A stretch of 64,000 bases of DNA from Echinostoma caproni. Lineage: Eukaryota; Platyhelminthes; Trematoda; Plagiorchiida; Echinostomatidae. The notes beneath the pieces are model-generated. The model was not told the DNA's origin. It saw only the letters and a list, made by a program, of their open reading frames with translations, and searched no databases. A program made the position numbers and the translations under genes. This document shows, in pieces, positions 61,257 through 64,000 of this stretch; positions within the stretch are counted from its first letter, which is position 1, and each line of letters starts with the position of its first letter. The DNA is taken from the NCBI GenBank assembly GCA_900618425.1, contig UZAN01040169.1:15176-79175 (forward strand), written 5' to 3'.

Positions 61257-61788
61257 GTAAGCACATGGTAGGTTTCACTTGAATCAATCCCTGGAGTCAA
61301 GCTGAAGAACCGATTGTTCGTGTATTGATGTCTGCAGACAAATTTTCAACAATTATGCGATCCCTTCGGTGATATCTAAAATGATGAATAGCAATCCTAT
61401 ACCATTTGGTGTATAACCACCAGTGTTTCTGTAGCTTTAGAGAGAAAATCGGGTAGACGATGGTAAAAGTCATCGTTCATTCTTTGAGCGTTGCTGGTCA
61501 ACCTGTGACCCAAACTAGCACGGCCTCTGACGGTTTTACCATATCTTTTGTTCTATGTTTATTTATCAAGCGCCGTTAAAGCTGCAGGAAGCAAAACGGC
61601 ATACAGAGTATGACTTCCTATGGATAATAAATAGAGTGGGCATTGGCATTGCCTTCCCGGTTTCAGGTTGGAACTCAGAAGAGGAGAACTGTAGGCGATT
61701 CGAGACGCATTGCACATAATGGAGATCATTGACACGAATAATTCTCTGTCAAACTTCTGTGCAAAGGGATGTTTGACAGATTTCAAGT

Positions 61789-62034
61789 TTGTATGGCGAT
61801 GGTGAAAAGTTCAGTAGCCTCGGTGGGATTTGAACCCACGCATGGATGCCGCCTATGCTTTGTACGCGCACGCTCTACCAGCTGAGCCACAAGGCCATAC
61901 TGATAGAACTGATCTTTTCACATTCGAATTACCCATCCTACTTACAGAGGTATATAACGTCCACCAGTTAGCATGTAAGCTGACTTCCCCGACCGGTTTT
62001 CCTTAGAATTCACCGGAGTCCACTGAATGAACAT
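61789..62034 (-). repeat. Left arm (246 bp) of inverted repeat containing a tRNA-like gene
   Basis: It is the reverse complement of 62123-62368 with scattered mismatches. The outer part carries the tRNA-like sequence and the inner part carries CAGTGGACTCCGGTGAATTC and GCTTACATGCTAACTGGTGG. The spacer is 88 bp. Confidence 0.9.
61816..61896 (-). tRNA. tRNA-like sequence, probably a repeat-borne pseudo-tRNA
   Basis: It is 81 nt on the minus strand. The acceptor stem GGCCTTG pairs with CGAGGCT (7 bp with G-U). The D arm is GCTC, AGCTGGTA, GAGC, and the T arm GTGGG, TTCAAAT, CCCAC is perfect. Both pol III internal boxes are near consensus. The interval between D and T arms is 32 nt, longer than in a class I tRNA, and the anticodon stem pairs poorly. 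The best loop, GTACAAA, would give an ACA anticodon, which is atypical. No amino acid is assigned. Confidence 0.65.
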
Positions 62035-62122
62035 ATAAGACATGGTTAATTATGCAAATGGATATTTGGTAGATTTGAAGTTTGTATCGTCATACAATAC
62101 AATACAATTAACCTTGTATTAG

Positions 62123-62368
62123 ATGTTCATTCAGTGGACTCCGGTGAATTCTAAGGAATACCGCTCGGAGCAGTTAGCTTACATGCTAACTGGTGGATGT
62201 CATATGTCTCTGTAAGTTGGATGGGTAATTCGAATGTGAATAGATCAGCGCTATCGGGGCGGCCTCGTGGCTCAGCTGGTAGAGCGTGCGTGTACAAAGC
62301 ATAGGCGGCGTCCATGCGTGGGTTCGAATCCTACCGAGGATACGGAACTTTTCACAATCGCCATACAA
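62123..62368 (+). repeat. Right arm (246 bp) of inverted repeat containing a tRNA-like gene
   Basis: It is the mirror of 61789-62034. Both arms have the same internal order and the same length, and the tRNA-like part points outward in each. Confidence 0.9.
62261..62341 (+). tRNA. tRNA-like sequence, probably a repeat-borne pseudo-tRNA
   Basis: It is 81 nt, the partner of the copy at 61816-61896. The acceptor stem is GGCCTCG / CGAGGAT with a terminal mismatch. The D arm is intact, and the T arm GTGGG, TTCGAAT, CCTAC has one mismatch. The loop GTACAAA and the long variable region are the same. The B box GGTTCGAATCC is a perfect consensus. The shared unusual features in both copies argue for a tRNA-derived repeat rather than two functional tRNA genes. 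Confidence 0.62.
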
Positions 62369-64000
62369 CCCCCTGTGCCTCGTGAAAACACAAAGAAGCA
62401 AAAACTTAACATCAGAAAAGTATAATGAAAACACAATCAATGCTGTTCTTTTTTCAGATAATTTGTCTTTTTACAGTATACTTCTAATGAATTTTGATAT
62501 CATATCACAACCTTCCAGGGACCATTTGTAATGACACTAAATGTAATTTTGTCTTACTATCTATTCAATTACTCGATCCGTAACTATTGCGCACTATACA
62601 GAGTATCCGAGAGTGGATGCTCAACGCAATGCAAATCTGGTAGAATCAAACGATACAGTCCGAAGGCGAGCGGCCATCTTCAGTCTCATCGAAACGGAAT
62701 TCAGGTAGAGTTCCTAAGGCGTTCTGATCAGAGTTTGCATAGAAGTTCCAAGGATGTCAAAAGGGATTTTGAATAAGTATCTGAAAACCGCCGGCGGTGG
62801 GGCTGCACCGTTTAAACGCTTGCCGTGAGATAACTAAGCCACTTCGCAAAACATCCATAAATATGATATAATACATATATGAGCAATATATTATATTCGT
62901 ATAATTTGTGAACATCACATTTTTCAGACTTTTATTCAATATATGCTGTAACTGAATATGATGTGCTGTTTAAGGTCACGGCACGAATCACGTTCCCTGA
63001 AAGACTAAAGCTCTGACAGCGACCAAGTCACAGGTGGGTTTGGAAACATGCGTACGCAAGCAGTACACACACGGTGTGCGATGAGTCCATATTTGCAATG
63101 GCCTTTACTTGTTGATCGCTGAATGAAATAAAATAAAAAATAGAATAAATATATTTTTACTTCCTTTTTCTATTCATTGAATATACAAATGCACAGTCAA
63201 CTTTCAGGAAGGGGGCTGCGGTCATACTTTGGAGGAAAATACAGATATAGGAAAGACGGGCGGCGGTGGAGTGGTTTGAATCCGAGACACTTAGGTCACT
63301 AGTTGGTGACCTTACCACTTGGCCACCACCGCCCTATAAACACCAGGTTATTGTACTTTTTTATGATGTAGAGTTCATCACGTGAGCCTCAGTAGAGCGC
63401 TGCCCGATCAACGTGAATGCGATTAAGCTTCACTTACCCAGTCATAATAACATGTGGCACACATTGTTCAACGTGTCTCAGCAACTGCAAAAGACTTTGT
63501 TATGTGGGGTACTACGGACAGTATAATCTGATCTAATCGAAAATGATTATACTAATACCTTCAACAACATAAGGATTGTAAAACAAACAAAATCGATCGC
63601 ACGATTCGCAAATCAATTTTTTTTGGAACCGTCCAACAAGATAATAAGTAAGTTCACTACATCAGTGGACAATTTGATCCAGACGATCATCTGTTGTACC
63701 GGTGTTTAGTGTTCAGTGATTTAAGTTTCCGGGTTTCATGAATTACAAATGCAAATAGTAATAGGAGCGAAGAAACATTATATCAAGAAAGCGCGATAAC
63801 TCTAATATCCATAAAATCGGGTCTCCATTAGTGGGATATCGGAAGTAAATCTCATGTGGTATTTCAATGACATATCGGTCGCATACATAACTAGGAATCA
63901 CCGTACAAAAATGAAAACTGACACAGATATTCGAGGTGATCGAAGACTATGACAGATCGGAAGGTTAACAAAAGTCAGAGTGATCGTTACCTTTATTTGA
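62369..64000. other. Noncoding stretch with tRNA-like palindromes
   Basis: Apart from 63258-63334, there is a tRNA/SINE-like stretch on the minus strand at about 62850-62788. It has GTGGCTTAGTTATCTC and a 12-bp palindrome ACCGCCGGCGGT. No gene is seen. Confidence 0.4.
63258..63334 (-). tRNA. tRNA-like palindromic sequence (77 nt)
   Basis: On the minus strand GGCGGTGG pairs with CCACCGCC at the ends. The A-box-like TGGCCAAGTGG and B-box-like CGGATTCAAACC are well spaced. GGCC, AAGTGGTAA, GGTC forms a D-like arm, and GGTCAC, CAACTA, GTGACC forms a strong central hairpin. The T arm is imperfect. The head resembles that of the SINE at 15270-15475. It is probably a SINE head or tRNA pseudogene. 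Confidence 0.55.

Noticed and set aside
62186..62440. 84-codon minus-strand open frame
   Set aside because: It is antisense through the tRNA-like repeat arm and explained by that repeat.

Overview
The window looks like nuclear DNA of a large, repeat-rich flatworm genome. A digenean trematode is most likely, perhaps Fasciola-like, but I infer this from the repeats and gene structure and have not matched it to a species. It is AT-rich with no bacterial-style gene packing. Nearly all open frames are short and isolated. The recognisable content is split exons, decayed retroelements and tRNA-derived short repeats. There are two assembly gaps (23814-24470 and 47292-47768) and single Ns at 17102, 45854 and 47906.

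Genes. The best-supported gene is on the minus strand at the left end. Three exons (14620-14372, 12458-12209, 7260-6884) have strong splice sites and compatible phases, and their joined reading gives consecutive fibronectin type III (FN3) repeats. A fourth likely exon (3811-3596) and a weak fifth (2622-2546) lie downstream. The rest of this protein is outside the window or not visible, so its identity is open. Elsewhere I see only isolated exon candidates: a C-terminal two-exon unit at 26657-26993 (+), a cysteine-rich exon at 34209-34436 (+), and weaker ones near 28.7, 33.4, 36.1, 43.5, 56.1 and 61.2 kb.

Mobile elements. There are 3' fragments of an RTE-like LINE (11.5-12.1, 29.2, 44.7, 45.4 and 49.8-50.35 kb), a CR1-like LINE (48.7-49.4 kb), Penelope-like elements (5.2-5.7, 19.2-20.1 and 25.9-26.3 kb), a decayed Ty3/gypsy integrase (51.2-52.3 kb) and several tRNA-derived SINE families. 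All autonomous elements seen are truncated or frameshifted.

Most interesting signal. One SINE group carries minimal hammerhead ribozyme motifs just after its tRNA-like head. Four copies show the same 45-nt architecture: a 6-bp stem I, the CTGATGAG core, a 4-bp stem II, a GAAAC-type core, and a 2-bp stem III with a 4-nt loop. They lie at 1678-1722 and 1466-1510 (minus, two different units in tandem), 15644-15688 (plus) and 23597-23641 (plus). The 1678-1722 copy has a canonical GTC cleavage triplet and perfectly paired stems I and II. The right end holds a 246-bp-arm inverted repeat with a tRNA-like gene in each arm (61789-62368) and a 77-nt tRNA-like palindrome (63258-63334).
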